6,442 nucleotides of DNA, taken from Hydrogenimonas sp. (GTDB lineage Bacteria; Campylobacterota; Campylobacteria; Campylobacterales; Hydrogenimonadaceae). The stretch is taken from positions 1 to 6,442 of the forward strand of contig WGAW01000115.1 in assembly GCA_015494675.1 (NCBI GenBank), read 5' to 3'. Below are positions 1-6,002 of the stretch, one piece after another (within the stretch, counting starts at the first letter, position 1; each line of letters begins with the position of its first letter). The translations under genes were made by a program, and so were the position numbers. A model generated the notes under the pieces. That model saw nothing but the letters and a program-made list of their open reading frames with translations. It was not told the origin of the DNA and searched no databases.

Positions 1-932
1 CCGGCTCTATATTTCGGAAATATAATCATGTCGACGGTACTCTTTTTTCGAGAAAGATTCAATGGCGGCGCAAATTTGACTCTTTGGCCGTCAAAACGCA
101 GATAGCTCTCTTTTTGCGAAAGAGCCGGAATGTTGTTTTGCAAAACTCTCCAGCTCCCCTCTTTGATATTCATGCAAAACGGAATGGAAGATAACGCTCC
201 TTCATGATCGACAAGAGCAATCTCGTCTGAAAAAAGAGAGTGCCCGTCTGCTGCCAGCGCCGCCGTCAGAGTACTTTTGCCCGAACCGCTGGAGCCGGGA
301 AATATGACGGTTTTGGATTCTATGGCCACAGCCCCCGCATGAATCGCCATCAGATATGGCTCGGACTGATAGTGAACTATTATCATATTCTCCTGAAGAA
401 TCAGCGGTATGGTCTCCTTCGGTGCGGCGGCAGCTACGGGTCTGCCGTTGAAAAGAATCTGCCATTTTGAATCTTTGAGCGAAAAATCTACATTGACCTT
501 TTTTCTGCCGCCGCGCTTAACGCAGAGATGGGCGAAAATCGGATCTATCTTCTTTTTCAGTTCCGGATTATCGAAAGCGACATAAAAGAGAATCCGTCCT
601 GTATCGTAACAGACTCTCTCTTTTTCATCCTCCACAAACTCACCGACTCCAAGCGGAGGCTCATACTCCTCCATATCGTCACTCTCGTACCGGCCGAATC
701 TGAGGTCGATCAGGCTTTTGATATATTTGGCGGGAATTTGAGGGAAAAAAGTATTTATGGAGTTCTCATTATACTTTTGAAGAAGCTCATCTATCTGCAG
801 AAAGAGTGCGGCACTCCCCTTTTCAAGCCCGTAGACACGACCGCTCCTTTTAAAAAAGAGAAAGAGAGATTCATCTTTTATATAAGCGGCTACGGATTGG
901 GCATAGAGAGGACATTTCTGAAACTTTACCAA
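1..932 (-). CDS. PqqD-like domain fused to HPr-kinase-like P-loop kinase (partial, runs off left edge)
   Basis: The minus-strand frame is open for 310 codons and cut by the window edge. The first stop upstream is at 954-956 and no ATG lies near the N-terminus, so I chose the TTG at 930-932, 26 nt after the His-rich peptide gene, behind an AGAAGAGAAG purine tract. Residues about 9-60 resemble a PqqD-type peptide-binding domain (LFLFFKRSGRVYGLEKGSAALF). Residues 195-242 match the core of HprK-related kinases: MAIHAGAV, then Walker A PGSSGSGKST at 212-221 with K219, then LFSDEIALVD at 233-242, equivalent to the HprK acidic motif. HprK proteins phosphorylate serine on a protein; relatives in peptide-modification clusters phosphorylate peptides. 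The adjacent peptide is therefore the obvious candidate substrate, which is inference. It is not a classical HprK: the N-terminal half is different and no HPr gene is nearby. The C-terminus is missing. The P-loop call is firm, the PqqD call moderate. Confidence 0.85.
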   Translation of the reverse strand, partial: MVKFQKCPLYAQSVAAYIKDESLFLFFKRSGRVYGLEKGSAALFLQIDELLQKYNENSINTFFPQIPAKYIKSLIDLRFGRYESDDMEEYEPPLGVGEFVEDEKERVCYDTGRILFYVAFDNPELKKKIDPIFAHLCVKRGGRKKVNVDFSLKDSKWQILFNGRPVAAAAPKETIPLILQENMIIVHYQSEPYLMAIHAGAVAIESKTVIFPGSSGSGKSTLTAALAADGHSLFSDEIALVDHEGALSSIPFCMNIKEGSWRVLQNNIPALSQKESYLRFDGQRVKFAPPLNLSRKKSTVDMIIFPKYRA

Positions 933-948
933 AAGAGAAGCTTCTCTT
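933..948. repeat. 16-bp perfect palindrome over the kinase translation start
   Basis: AAGAGAAGCTTCTCTT is a perfect inverted repeat immediately upstream of the TTG start of the kinase, in the 26-nt gap after the peptide stop. On the minus-strand transcript it can form a hairpin burying the purine-rich ribosome-binding tract. This would lower kinase translation relative to the peptide, as expected for a catalytic amount of enzyme against a bulk substrate. The palindrome is seen; its effect is inferred. Confidence 0.55.
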
Positions 949-958
949 CTCTTTTATG

Positions 959-1213
959 TCAAGGGTGGCCATGACCCCAGTGATGTCCGTGACCTCCGTG
1001 ACCTCCATGATGTCCATGACCCCAGTGATGTCCGTGATGTCCGTGATGTCCATGATGTCCGCAAGAGCCGGATGCCTGCGCTTTTGACGCTCCGGGGCCC
1101 ATCAACAGATACATCCCAAGCGGCGCCGTCGCGGCAAACCTGCCATATTTAATCATAAAGCTGCGTTTCGCCTCGTCGACTTCGTTTTCTACTGTTTCGT
1201 TACTCTTTTCCAT
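959..1213 (-). CDS. Small His/Gly-rich peptide with Tat-like leader, candidate modified-peptide precursor
   Basis: An 84-residue protein starts at ATG 1211-1213, with AAGGA 7 nt upstream. Residues 1-15 are polar and acidic. K16-R17-S-F-M-I-K resembles a twin-arginine (R-R-x-F-L-K) motif with Lys in the first position. A moderately hydrophobic stretch follows (24-39), then a possible signal-peptidase site, Ala-Gln-Ala at 45-47. The remainder is SGS, then C51 followed by His pairs and Gly to P84. The tail 51-84 has 17 His, 13 Gly, 2 Trp and the single Cys, with HHWGHGH occurring twice (62-68 and 77-83). Such a tail should bind transition metals (Ni, Cu, Zn); this is inference from composition. 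A PqqD-kinase fusion encoded 26 nt downstream suggests a precursor whose leader is recognised and whose residues, perhaps S48 or S50, are phosphorylated. Alternatives are a plain exported metal-storage peptide, or a shadow reading of a repeat. Its good start signals, own promoter and leader argue for a real gene. Confidence 0.78.
   Translation of the reverse strand: MEKSNETVENEVDEAKRSFMIKYGRFAATAPLGMYLLMGPGASKAQASGSCGHHGHHGHHGHHWGHGHHGGHGGHGHHWGHGHP
965..1063. repeat. Tandem short-repeat tract encoding the His/Gly tail
   Basis: The tract is built of 9-bp units of the type GATGTCCGT or GACCTCCGT (plus-strand reading), each coding Gly and His residues on the minus strand. A larger duplication is superimposed: the 24-nt segments at 969-992 and 1014-1037 are identical and lie 45 bp apart, giving the two HHWGHGH copies 15 residues apart. 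Identity at the DNA level points to recent slippage or duplication, so tail length probably varies between strains. Confidence 0.85.
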
Positions 1214-1230
1214 TTTACAATCCTTCCATA

Positions 1231-1242
1231 AGAGTGCACTCT
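1231..1242. promoter_or_regulatory. 12-bp palindrome in the 5' leader of the peptide gene, possible operator
   Basis: AGAGTGCACTCT is a perfect dyad between the -10 box (1266-1271) and the ribosome-binding site of the His-rich peptide gene. Its position just downstream of the inferred transcription start suits a repressor operator or a short 5' hairpin. No regulator gene is in the window, so the binding protein is unknown. Confidence 0.45.
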
Positions 1243-1265
1243 ATTTTCATTAAAGCATATTTATA

Positions 1266-1271
1266 ATTATA
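1266..1271 (-). promoter_or_regulatory. -10 box of the His-rich peptide promoter
   Basis: TATAAT on the minus strand sits about 53 nt upstream of the peptide ATG, in an AT-rich run. A -35 candidate, TTTACA, lies upstream at a longer than ideal spacing of 20 bp; weak -35 boxes are usual for the vegetative sigma factor in Campylobacterota. It implies the peptide and kinase can be transcribed independently of the upstream lipoprotein gene. Confidence 0.55.
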
Positions 1272-1305
1272 TATATCTTAATCTGTACAAATGTAAAAAG
1301 AGTAC

Positions 1306-1332
1306 AAACTGTTTACGGTCGTAAACTGTTTA
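1306..1332. repeat. Paired AAACTGTTTA repeats with a hairpin between, upstream of the peptide promoter
   Basis: Two identical copies of AAACTGTTTA (1306-1315 and 1323-1332) lie 17 bp apart. Each has an AAAC-N-GTTT half-dyad, and together they also form a GTTTAC/GTAAAC stem with a 4-nt loop. They sit about 35-65 bp upstream of the peptide -10 box and 44 bp beyond the lipoprotein stop. This could be a tandem regulator site or a weak terminator for the lipoprotein gene. The stem is short and AT-rich, and the T-run on the minus strand starts about 9 nt later, so an efficient terminator is doubtful. Confidence 0.4.
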
Positions 1333-1375
1333 ATACAGCATAACGGATACCATAAAATCCCATGCCGCAACAGTT

Positions 1376-2635
1376 TCAGTATCGTACAAAACCGCCCATC
1401 GCCACATACGTTCCCGGCAGGTGTATAGTTTTTGAGATCCAGAGATAATCGAGATCGAGAGAGTAGAACTTGGCCTCGCAGTTGGCACAGCTGTAGAAGT
1501 ATCTGCCGCTCTCGTCCACATAGCTGGTATGAGCCTGCGCATTTTTGCCTGCCGCCCACTCCTCCGCCGTAAGGGGCCTGGCGACATCTACATTCGCAAC
1601 CACTTTCGGACTCTGGGGATTGGAGAGATCGACCACCGTGACGTATGTCGCTTTGTGGTTGGTTACAATTGCCAATCTTTTGGGAACGGAGAAGGTTATA
1701 TGACCCGCACCCAGACCCGCTTTGAAGCTTGCAACCGCACTCATGCTGTTTTTGTCTACTACATAAACTCTGCCGCTATAGGTAGGGAAAAAGATATATT
1801 TGTCGCCGTAAAATCTTGCGTGGTGGGCGCCTCCGTCTTCATGTGCGGCATGGAAAATCGTATCTACGGTTATCTTATCGGCAGAGTCGATCGTGAATTT
1901 CATGATTCCGGCAGCCGGAATGGAGCTGTTTTGGGGGTCTTTGGGGCCCTCCAGAACCATATAGTAGGTTCCGTTTCCGGACGAATCGACCTCTGAAGCG
2001 ATATTGAGCACATGGTGTGCAGTCGTTTCGGTATCTATCTGGGCAAGAGGTGTTTCACTATCTTTGGTGTAAAGAATCAGCTTTCTGTTCACCCTGTCGA
2101 GCATTAGAAACCGCTTTCCGTCGGCCAGCCAGAAGGGGTGCCCGGTAGCGTTTCCACCGCCGAAATAGTTTGCGGTGTCTACCGGATGTACCGAAGTATT
2201 TACATCTTCCCCGAAATATCGTTTAATCTCATGATCAGTTTTACCGATAGTGACCGACATCGGTTTTGTCTTTCCGGAGACCAGAACGAGATCCAGACCC
2301 TCCAGCGTTGCGGTCGATCTCGGGTGAAATTTGAGCGGAATCACCTTCTCTACACTGTTGCTCCTGAAGTTGACAACGGCTATCGAATCGCTCCTGCGTG
2401 TCAAAGCGAACGCTTCGGTATCGGTTTCGATATCGACCCCGTAAGGTCCCAGGGCGGGAGATACGTTCAAAACCGCATCGAGGCTCATTCTGTCGACATC
2501 TATATTGAAGACTTTCGACGACTCGTAATCTCCGTAGAGTGCATGTGTTTGAAGTGTTGCGTCATGGTCGCCGCTACATCCGCCAAACCCGAAAAGTAGC
2601 GCCGTAAGAAGGGCTGCCGCGATACGATTTTCCAT
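1376..2635 (-). CDS. Beta-propeller lipoprotein (YncE/YVTN-like) with C-terminal CxxC and many histidines
   Basis: The protein has 419 residues. The start at ATG 2633-2635 is fixed by a strong AAAGGAGG 8 nt upstream. The N-terminus is a short signal sequence ending FGFGGC, with C20 as the lipid-modified cysteine. Phe at -3 is not ideal for a lipobox, and Ser at +2 suggests outer-membrane sorting. The rest shows repeated blade-like units of the YVTN type, such as GVDIETDTEAFALTRRSD, GDKYIFFPTYSGRVYVVD and RLAIVTNHKATYVTVVDL. CANC occurs at 383-386 near the C-terminus, and histidines recur (TAHHV, GAHHARF, GAGHITF, TNHKA, AQAHTS), often at blade starts. The propeller fold is confident; the function is unknown. 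Known periplasmic propellers with metal-site histidines include the zinc chaperone AztD and nitrous oxide reductase; this protein has the recurrent-His theme but I cannot claim homology. It lies upstream of the His-rich peptide on the same strand, suggesting a shared metal-related job in the envelope (inference). Confidence 0.92.
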   Translation of the reverse strand: MENRIAAALLTALLFGFGGCSGDHDATLQTHALYGDYESSKVFNIDVDRMSLDAVLNVSPALGPYGVDIETDTEAFALTRRSDSIAVVNFRSNSVEKVIPLKFHPRSTATLEGLDLVLVSGKTKPMSVTIGKTDHEIKRYFGEDVNTSVHPVDTANYFGGGNATGHPFWLADGKRFLMLDRVNRKLILYTKDSETPLAQIDTETTAHHVLNIASEVDSSGNGTYYMVLEGPKDPQNSSIPAAGIMKFTIDSADKITVDTIFHAAHEDGGAHHARFYGDKYIFFPTYSGRVYVVDKNSMSAVASFKAGLGAGHITFSVPKRLAIVTNHKATYVTVVDLSNPQSPKVVANVDVARPLTAEEWAAGKNAQAHTSYVDESGRYFYSCANCEAKFYSLDLDYLWISKTIHLPGTYVAMGGFVRY

Positions 2636-2669
2636 CTTCTTTACCTCCTTTGAAACCGTTGTAATATTT

Positions 2670-2794
2670 AACCGACATTACGCAAAATGCGCGGCAGCGT
2701 CTCGGAGTCGAAGATTTCAAGGCTTTAGGTGGCCGCTGGGCCGCTCATCTACTGCCAAGCTACGGGCTCGGCCGGAATTTGCGTAACATCAACT
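2670..2794 (-). promoter_or_regulatory. Candidate structured leader RNA upstream of the propeller lipoprotein
   Basis: Read on the minus strand, the ends pair as a 17-bp helix (2778-2794 with 2670-2686): nine contiguous Watson-Crick pairs (TTACGCAAA/TTTGCGTAA) plus eight outer pairs, five of them G-U. All five mismatches between the arms are G-U on the minus strand and would be A-C on the plus strand, which favours an RNA made from the minus strand. Inside is GCCGAGC/GCTTGGC (2754-2772, one G-U, 5-nt loop). An alternative long-range pairing joins 2735-2744 with 2691-2698. The interior is GC-rich between AT-rich flanks. A TATAAT box ends 11 nt before the helix, so transcription would start almost at its 5' base; the lipoprotein ATG follows 34 nt after the structure. 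I do not recognise it as a known riboswitch class. A decayed inverted-repeat mobile element is the main alternative. Confidence 0.5.
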
Positions 2795-2804
2795 TATGAG
2801 TTCA

Positions 2805-2810
2805 ATTATA
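2805..2810 (-). promoter_or_regulatory. -10 box for the leader RNA and propeller lipoprotein
   Basis: TATAAT on the minus strand, preceded by a very AT-rich stretch (2811-2850) and no clear -35 box. The inferred transcription start is near 2798, just before the structured leader. It separates the accessory cassette from proB transcription. Confidence 0.55.
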
Positions 2811-2874
2811 TCGACAAATATATTAAATTTTTTATATTAATATACAATGGTTAACAAAAGGAGAAAGGATAGGC

Positions 2875-3642
2875 TCAATCGCGGCTGAAAAAGAGAGTGC
2901 CCCCTTCATGGCGCCCCTCTATAAGGTAGGCGTAGGCATCTTTTAAGTCGAAACCGCTCGCAAGGAACATCTTTCTGCCCCGTTTCAGCAGAAAGTCGGC
3001 GGCTTTGAGCTTCGTGACGATCCCTCCGGTCGCGAACGAAGCGTTCGGCGTACACTCTGCGGAGAGCTCACTTTCCGGAATCTCGTGTACCGCTTTTAGC
3101 GGCTTGGCGTCTTCATGACGATTCGGATCTTTGTCGTAATAACTGTCAATATCGGAAAGAATCACGAGAAGCTCCGCATCGAAGTAGTATGCCACATGGG
3201 CCGAAAGCTGGTCGTTGTCGCCGAAAACCAACTCCTCTGTGGCAGTTACGTCGTTTTCATTGATAATCGGTACGACACCCTGCCCAAGCAGCGTCTCTAC
3301 GGCGCACTTTGCATGGTAGGTTCTTTTTCTCGAGTCGAAATCGTCAGCCGTCAGAAGGATCTGTGAGACGGTTATATCGTGTCTGGCGAACTTCTTCTGG
3401 TACATCGCTATCAATTTGGGCTGGCCTATCGATGCGAGGGCCTGCCTGTTTGCCACGACCTTCTTATCGAGGCGGCAGACGGTATATCCGGCGGCAACCG
3501 CGCCGGAGCTTACCAAAATCGCCTCGACACCCCTCTTTTTTACATCGGCTATCAGATCTACAAGAGCCGCCATACGCTCCTTCGCCACCCTGTTTTGCTC
3601 CGTAAGTACTGCGCTGCCGACTTTTATTACTATCCGCTTCAA
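2875..3642 (-). CDS. proB: Glutamate 5-kinase (short form, no PUA domain)
   Basis: ProB phosphorylates glutamate with ATP to gamma-glutamyl phosphate, the first committed step of cytoplasmic proline synthesis. The 255-residue protein is a complete amino-acid-kinase domain: IKVGSAVLT at 6-14, [10 protein letters not shown] at 43-52, ASIGQPK at 70-76, PIINENDV at 125-132, FGDNDQLS at 140-147, [14 protein letters not shown] at 161-174, and a nucleotide-site [12 protein letters not shown] segment. It lacks the C-terminal PUA domain of the 367-residue E. coli enzyme, as in Campylobacter ProB. The start is TTG at 3640-3642, overlapping the obgE stop by 4 nt, so the two are translationally coupled; GGGAAAAGAG inside obgE serves as a weak ribosome-binding site. 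Proline synthesis also regulates osmotic balance in some bacteria, but nothing here shows that. No proA is in the window. Confidence 0.96.
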   Translation of the reverse strand: MKRIVIKVGSAVLTEQNRVAKERMAALVDLIADVKKRGVEAILVSSGAVAAGYTVCRLDKKVVANRQALASIGQPKLIAMYQKKFARHDITVSQILLTADDFDSRKRTYHAKCAVETLLGQGVVPIINENDVTATEELVFGDNDQLSAHVAYYFDAELLVILSDIDSYYDKDPNRHEDAKPLKAVHEIPESELSAECTPNASFATGGIVTKLKAADFLLKRGRKMFLASGFDLKDAYAYLIEGRHEGGTLFFSRD

Positions 3643-4715
3643 GACTCTTTTCCCATAACTTCGCTAAGTGCGAATACCAGTGATTTCATGTTGATCCCAG
3701 CTATCGACGATATAGCCATCACAAATAGAGGCACTTCGCCCTCTTTGGAGGCATAACCGATATATCTGTCGTCGGTGCCGTACTTTTTCAAACCTTCATT
3801 CCCTTTCAGCCCCAAAGATTGAAGCAACCGCTCCATCTTTTCGTTCACCTCATCCTCCGGCAGCGCGTCTATCCGTGTCAGCGCTATGGCGAACGGGCGC
3901 TTGGCAAGCTTGTCGCTGTAGCGCTCGAGTTCGCGTTTCAGGGCTTCGTACTGGTGTTCGACTTCACGATAGTTTGCCGCATCGATCATAAGCAGAAGTG
4001 TTTTTGTACGCTCGATATGTTTCAAAAACTCTATCCCGAGCCCCCTGCCGTCGCTGGCACCTTCGATGATTCCCGGAATATCGGCCATGACAAACGATCT
4101 AAACTCGTCTACCGCAACGACACCGAGCTTCGGGGTGAGTGTGGTGAACTCGTAGTTCGCAACCTCGGGGTGCGCGTTCGAGATTTTCGAAATCAGTGTC
4201 GATTTTCCGACATTCGGAAAACCGACGAGTCCGACATCCGCTATAAGTTTTAGTTCTAACCGAACCTCTCTCTCCTCCCCCGGTTCACCGGGCTGGGAGT
4301 ATGTCGGCCGCTGATTCGTGGAAGACTTGAAGTGGACGTTCCCGAGTCCTCCTTTTCCACCCCGCAGAAACTTCACCTTCTGCCCGTCCTGCGTCAGGTC
4401 CAGAAGCACCTCTCCGCTTCTTTTGTCTATAACCTGCGTACCCGGAGGCACCTTGACATACAGAGACTCCCCGGTCTTTCCTGCACACTTTCTGGGCTGG
4501 CCGGGCCGGCCGTTTTGTGCCTTCAGGTCTGTTTTGCCCTTGAAGTGCGAGAGTGTGTCGGTATTTTTGTCCACGACAAACCAGACATCCCCGCCGCGCC
4601 CTCCGTCACCGCCGTCGGGACCGCCCTTGGGTACAAACTTTTCACGGCGAAAAGAGGAGCAGCCCTGCCCGCCTTTGCCGGAACTGAGCTTCAGTTCAAC
4701 ACTGTCTACAAACAT
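3639..4715 (-). CDS. obgE: Obg family GTPase
   Basis: This essential GTPase acts in late large-subunit ribosome assembly and stress signalling. It has 358 residues: a glycine-rich Obg fold (1-158), then the G domain with G1 GFPNVGKST (165-173), switch I TTLTPKLG (191-198), G3 DIPGIIEGA (212-220), G4 TRID (280-283, variant of NKxD) and G5 SSIAG (336-340). The C-terminal OCT-type extension of some homologues is absent; about residues 300-330 form a lineage-type insertion before G5. The start at ATG 4713-4715 has GAGG about 9 nt upstream. It lies downstream of rplU and rpmA on the same strand, the widespread ribosome-linked order, and overlaps proB at its end. Confidence 0.98.
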   Translation of the reverse strand: MFVDSVELKLSSGKGGQGCSSFRREKFVPKGGPDGGDGGRGGDVWFVVDKNTDTLSHFKGKTDLKAQNGRPGQPRKCAGKTGESLYVKVPPGTQVIDKRSGEVLLDLTQDGQKVKFLRGGKGGLGNVHFKSSTNQRPTYSQPGEPGEEREVRLELKLIADVGLVGFPNVGKSTLISKISNAHPEVANYEFTTLTPKLGVVAVDEFRSFVMADIPGIIEGASDGRGLGIEFLKHIERTKTLLLMIDAANYREVEHQYEALKRELERYSDKLAKRPFAIALTRIDALPEDEVNEKMERLLQSLGLKGNEGLKKYGTDDRYIGYASKEGEVPLFVMAISSIAGINMKSLVFALSEVMGKES

Positions 4716-4788
4716 ATATTGTCGCCTCGATTTTTTGGTTTAAAATATCAGAATTTAAGGAAAATGTCAAAAAAGACGGAGTAGGATG

Positions 4789-4809
4789 TGCGGTGCTTCA
4801 AGCACCGCA
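4789..4809 (-). terminator. GC-rich hairpin between rpmA and obgE, probable attenuator
   Basis: This is a perfect 10-bp inverted repeat around one base (practically an 8-bp stem, TGCGGTGC/GCACCGCA, with a 5-nt loop), starting 8 nt after the rpmA stop. On the minus strand the T-run comes about 15 nt later rather than immediately, so full intrinsic termination is uncertain. It more likely reduces readthrough into obgE or protects the 3' end of the ribosomal-protein message. Confidence 0.5.
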
Positions 4810-4817
4810 AAGTTGGA

Positions 4818-5072
4818 TTATGCGGGGTAGACGGAGACTTTTTTTCTCTTTTTGTCTTTTCTCTCATATTTGACGACGCCGTCTATAAGAGCGAAAAGCG
4901 TATGATCCTTACCCATCCCTACGTTGTTGCCCGGGTGGATCTTCGTACCGCGCTGGCGATAGATGATGTTACCGGCGACTACCGCCTCTCCGCCGATCTT
5001 CTTTACACCCAGTCTTCGACCCGCTGAATCGCGGTTGTTCTGGGTAGATCCCTGACCTTTCTTGTGAGCCAT
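4818..5072 (-). CDS. rpmA: 50S ribosomal protein L27
   Basis: A large-subunit protein whose N-terminal tail reaches the peptidyl-transferase centre. The 84 residues have the family signature: [25 protein letters not shown] at the start, the basic [28 protein letters not shown] core and a Lys-rich end. It begins directly with MAHKKG, so it lacks the cleaved N-terminal extension seen in Firmicutes. The start at ATG 5070-5072 has AAGGAG about 5 nt upstream. It follows rplU by 48 nt and precedes a hairpin and obgE. Confidence 0.98.
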   Translation of the reverse strand: MAHKKGQGSTQNNRDSAGRRLGVKKIGGEAVVAGNIIYRQRGTKIHPGNNVGMGKDHTLFALIDGVVKYERKDKKRKKVSVYPA

Positions 5073-5120
5073 AACTTCTCCTTAAAACATCTAAATCTTT
5101 AAAGCCTCCAAGGGCTTCTG

Positions 5121-5429
5121 TTACGCTATTTTGGTAATGCGCACTCTTGTGAAATCTCTGCGGAAGCCGCGCTTGAGCTTGCTGTCTTTACGACGTCGTT
5201 TCTTGAAGATGACGATCTTTTTCTCACGACCCTCGTTGATCACTTCCGCTTCGACTACAGCGCCGTCGACGAACGGTGTACCCACTTTAAGGTCACCGTC
5301 GTTCTCGACAGCCAGTACCTCTTTGATCTCGACTTTGGCTTTCGGCTCAAGGCCCATATGGTCTAGGCAGAGAATATCGCCTTCGTTGACCTTGTACTGC
5401 TTGCCGCCATGCTTGATAATTGCTGTCAT
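5121..5429 (-). CDS. rplU: 50S ribosomal protein L21
   Basis: A 23S rRNA-binding large-subunit protein. It has 102 residues, a standard length: N-terminal [16 protein letters not shown], a beta-barrel middle, and the basic [17 protein letters not shown] segment with RITKI at the end. The start at ATG 5427-5429 has AAGGA 6 nt upstream. It is the first gene of the rplU-rpmA-obgE-proB run and has its own promoter at about 5470. Confidence 0.98.
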   Translation of the reverse strand: MTAIIKHGGKQYKVNEGDILCLDHMGLEPKAKVEIKEVLAVENDGDLKVGTPFVDGAVVEAEVINEGREKKIVIFKKRRRKDSKLKRGFRRDFTRVRITKIA

Positions 5430-5469
5430 GCCGTGTCCTTTTGAATTCGTGAAACGATTTTAGTGGCGA

Positions 5470-5475
5470 ATTATA
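5470..5475 (-). promoter_or_regulatory. -10 box of the rplU-rpmA operon
   Basis: TATAAT on the minus strand lies 40 nt upstream of the rplU ATG, in the gap after ridA. No convincing -35 hexamer is seen at 16-18 bp. The position gives a leader of roughly 35 nt. Confidence 0.6.
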
Positions 5476-5517
5476 TCCATACTATATTTAAGAATAGTTT
5501 AATGCACCCCTTTATCA

Positions 5518-5910
5518 TCATCCCGGAATCTGTATATCCGTCAGAGCGATACACTCTATCTCTACGAGAGCGTTTTTCGGCAGAGTTTTCACCGCGACCG
5601 TACTGCGTGCCGGTCTATGGTCGCCGAACCACTCCCCGTAGACTTCGTTGACGGCTGCAAAATCGTCCATATCGGCCAGAAATATGGTGGTCTTTATAAC
5701 GTTTTGAAGAGAGCTTCCGGCCGCTTCGAGAACCTCTTTGAGGTTTCTCATCACCTGTCCGGTCTGAAGCCTGATATCGCTTTGAACCATCACCCCCTCC
5801 GGCGTCAGGGCGATCTGGCCGGATGTGTAGATGAAATCACCTACCTTTACAGCTTGCGAATAGGGGCCTATCGCCTGCGGGGCGGCATCGGTACTGACAC
5901 TTTTTATCAT
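5518..5910 (-). CDS. ridA: RidA family enamine/imine deaminase
   Basis: RidA hydrolyses reactive 2-aminoacrylate-type enamines and imines released by PLP enzymes such as serine/threonine dehydratase, protecting other PLP enzymes in the cytoplasm. The 130-residue length is typical for the trimeric family. Conserved elements: [10 protein letters not shown] (13-22), YTSGQIAL (28-35), and [21 protein letters not shown] (99-119), where R102 corresponds to the substrate-binding arginine (R105 in E. coli). The start at ATG 5908-5910 has GAGAGG 8 nt upstream. It sits between the ribosomal-protein promoter and a divergent amidohydrolase; a shared role in amino-acid nitrogen metabolism is possible but not shown. 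Confidence 0.93.
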   Translation of the reverse strand: MIKSVSTDAAPQAIGPYSQAVKVGDFIYTSGQIALTPEGVMVQSDIRLQTGQVMRNLKEVLEAAGSSLQNVIKTTIFLADMDDFAAVNEVYGEWFGDHRPARSTVAVKTLPKNALVEIECIALTDIQIPG

Positions 5911-5937
5911 CTTTAAAACCTCTCATTTTTTGGGATT

Positions 5938-5967
5938 ATTATACATTAAGAGAGCGGGTACTATGAT
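5938..5967. promoter_or_regulatory. Overlapping divergent promoters of ridA and the amidohydrolase
   Basis: On the minus strand TATAAT (5938-5943) lies 27 nt before the ridA ATG. On the plus strand TTATAC (5939-5944) and TATGAT (5962-5967) are spaced by exactly 17 bp and precede the amidohydrolase. The ridA -10 box therefore overlaps the amidohydrolase -35 box, so the two promoters should compete for polymerase or be co-regulated. Confidence 0.5.
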
Positions 5968-6002
5968 TAAATATGGGTCCTAAACTTCTGAAAGGAGAAG
6001 AG

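Noticed and set aside
202..465. Minus-strand 87-codon frame
   Set aside because: Out of frame with the kinase reading that contains the Walker A motif; composition is shadow-like (Arg/Ser-rich).
528..974. Plus-strand open frame of 148 codons
   Set aside because: It is antisense to the kinase, has no ribosome-binding site, and its translation has no domain character, while the minus strand encodes a P-loop kinase across the same bases.
871..1053. Minus-strand frame with Asp-Ile-Thr repeats
   Set aside because: This is the His/Gly repeat tract read in another frame; it lacks the ribosome-binding site and leader found in the 84-residue frame.
2674..2772. tRNA or tRNA-Sec gene
   Set aside because: A D-arm-like GTAGCTTGGCAGTAGA string is present on the minus strand, but no acceptor stem, anticodon arm or TPsiC arm fits, and the closing helix is far longer than an acceptor stem.
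2819..2844. TATATTAA/TTAATATA inverted repeat as proB terminator
   Set aside because: The stem is entirely A/T with a 10-nt loop and no following T-run on the minus strand; it is more likely incidental AT richness upstream of the leader promoter.
4285..4784. Open frames on both strands within the obgE N-terminal region
   Set aside because: They are shadows of the glycine-rich Obg domain, whose GC-rich codons leave other frames open.
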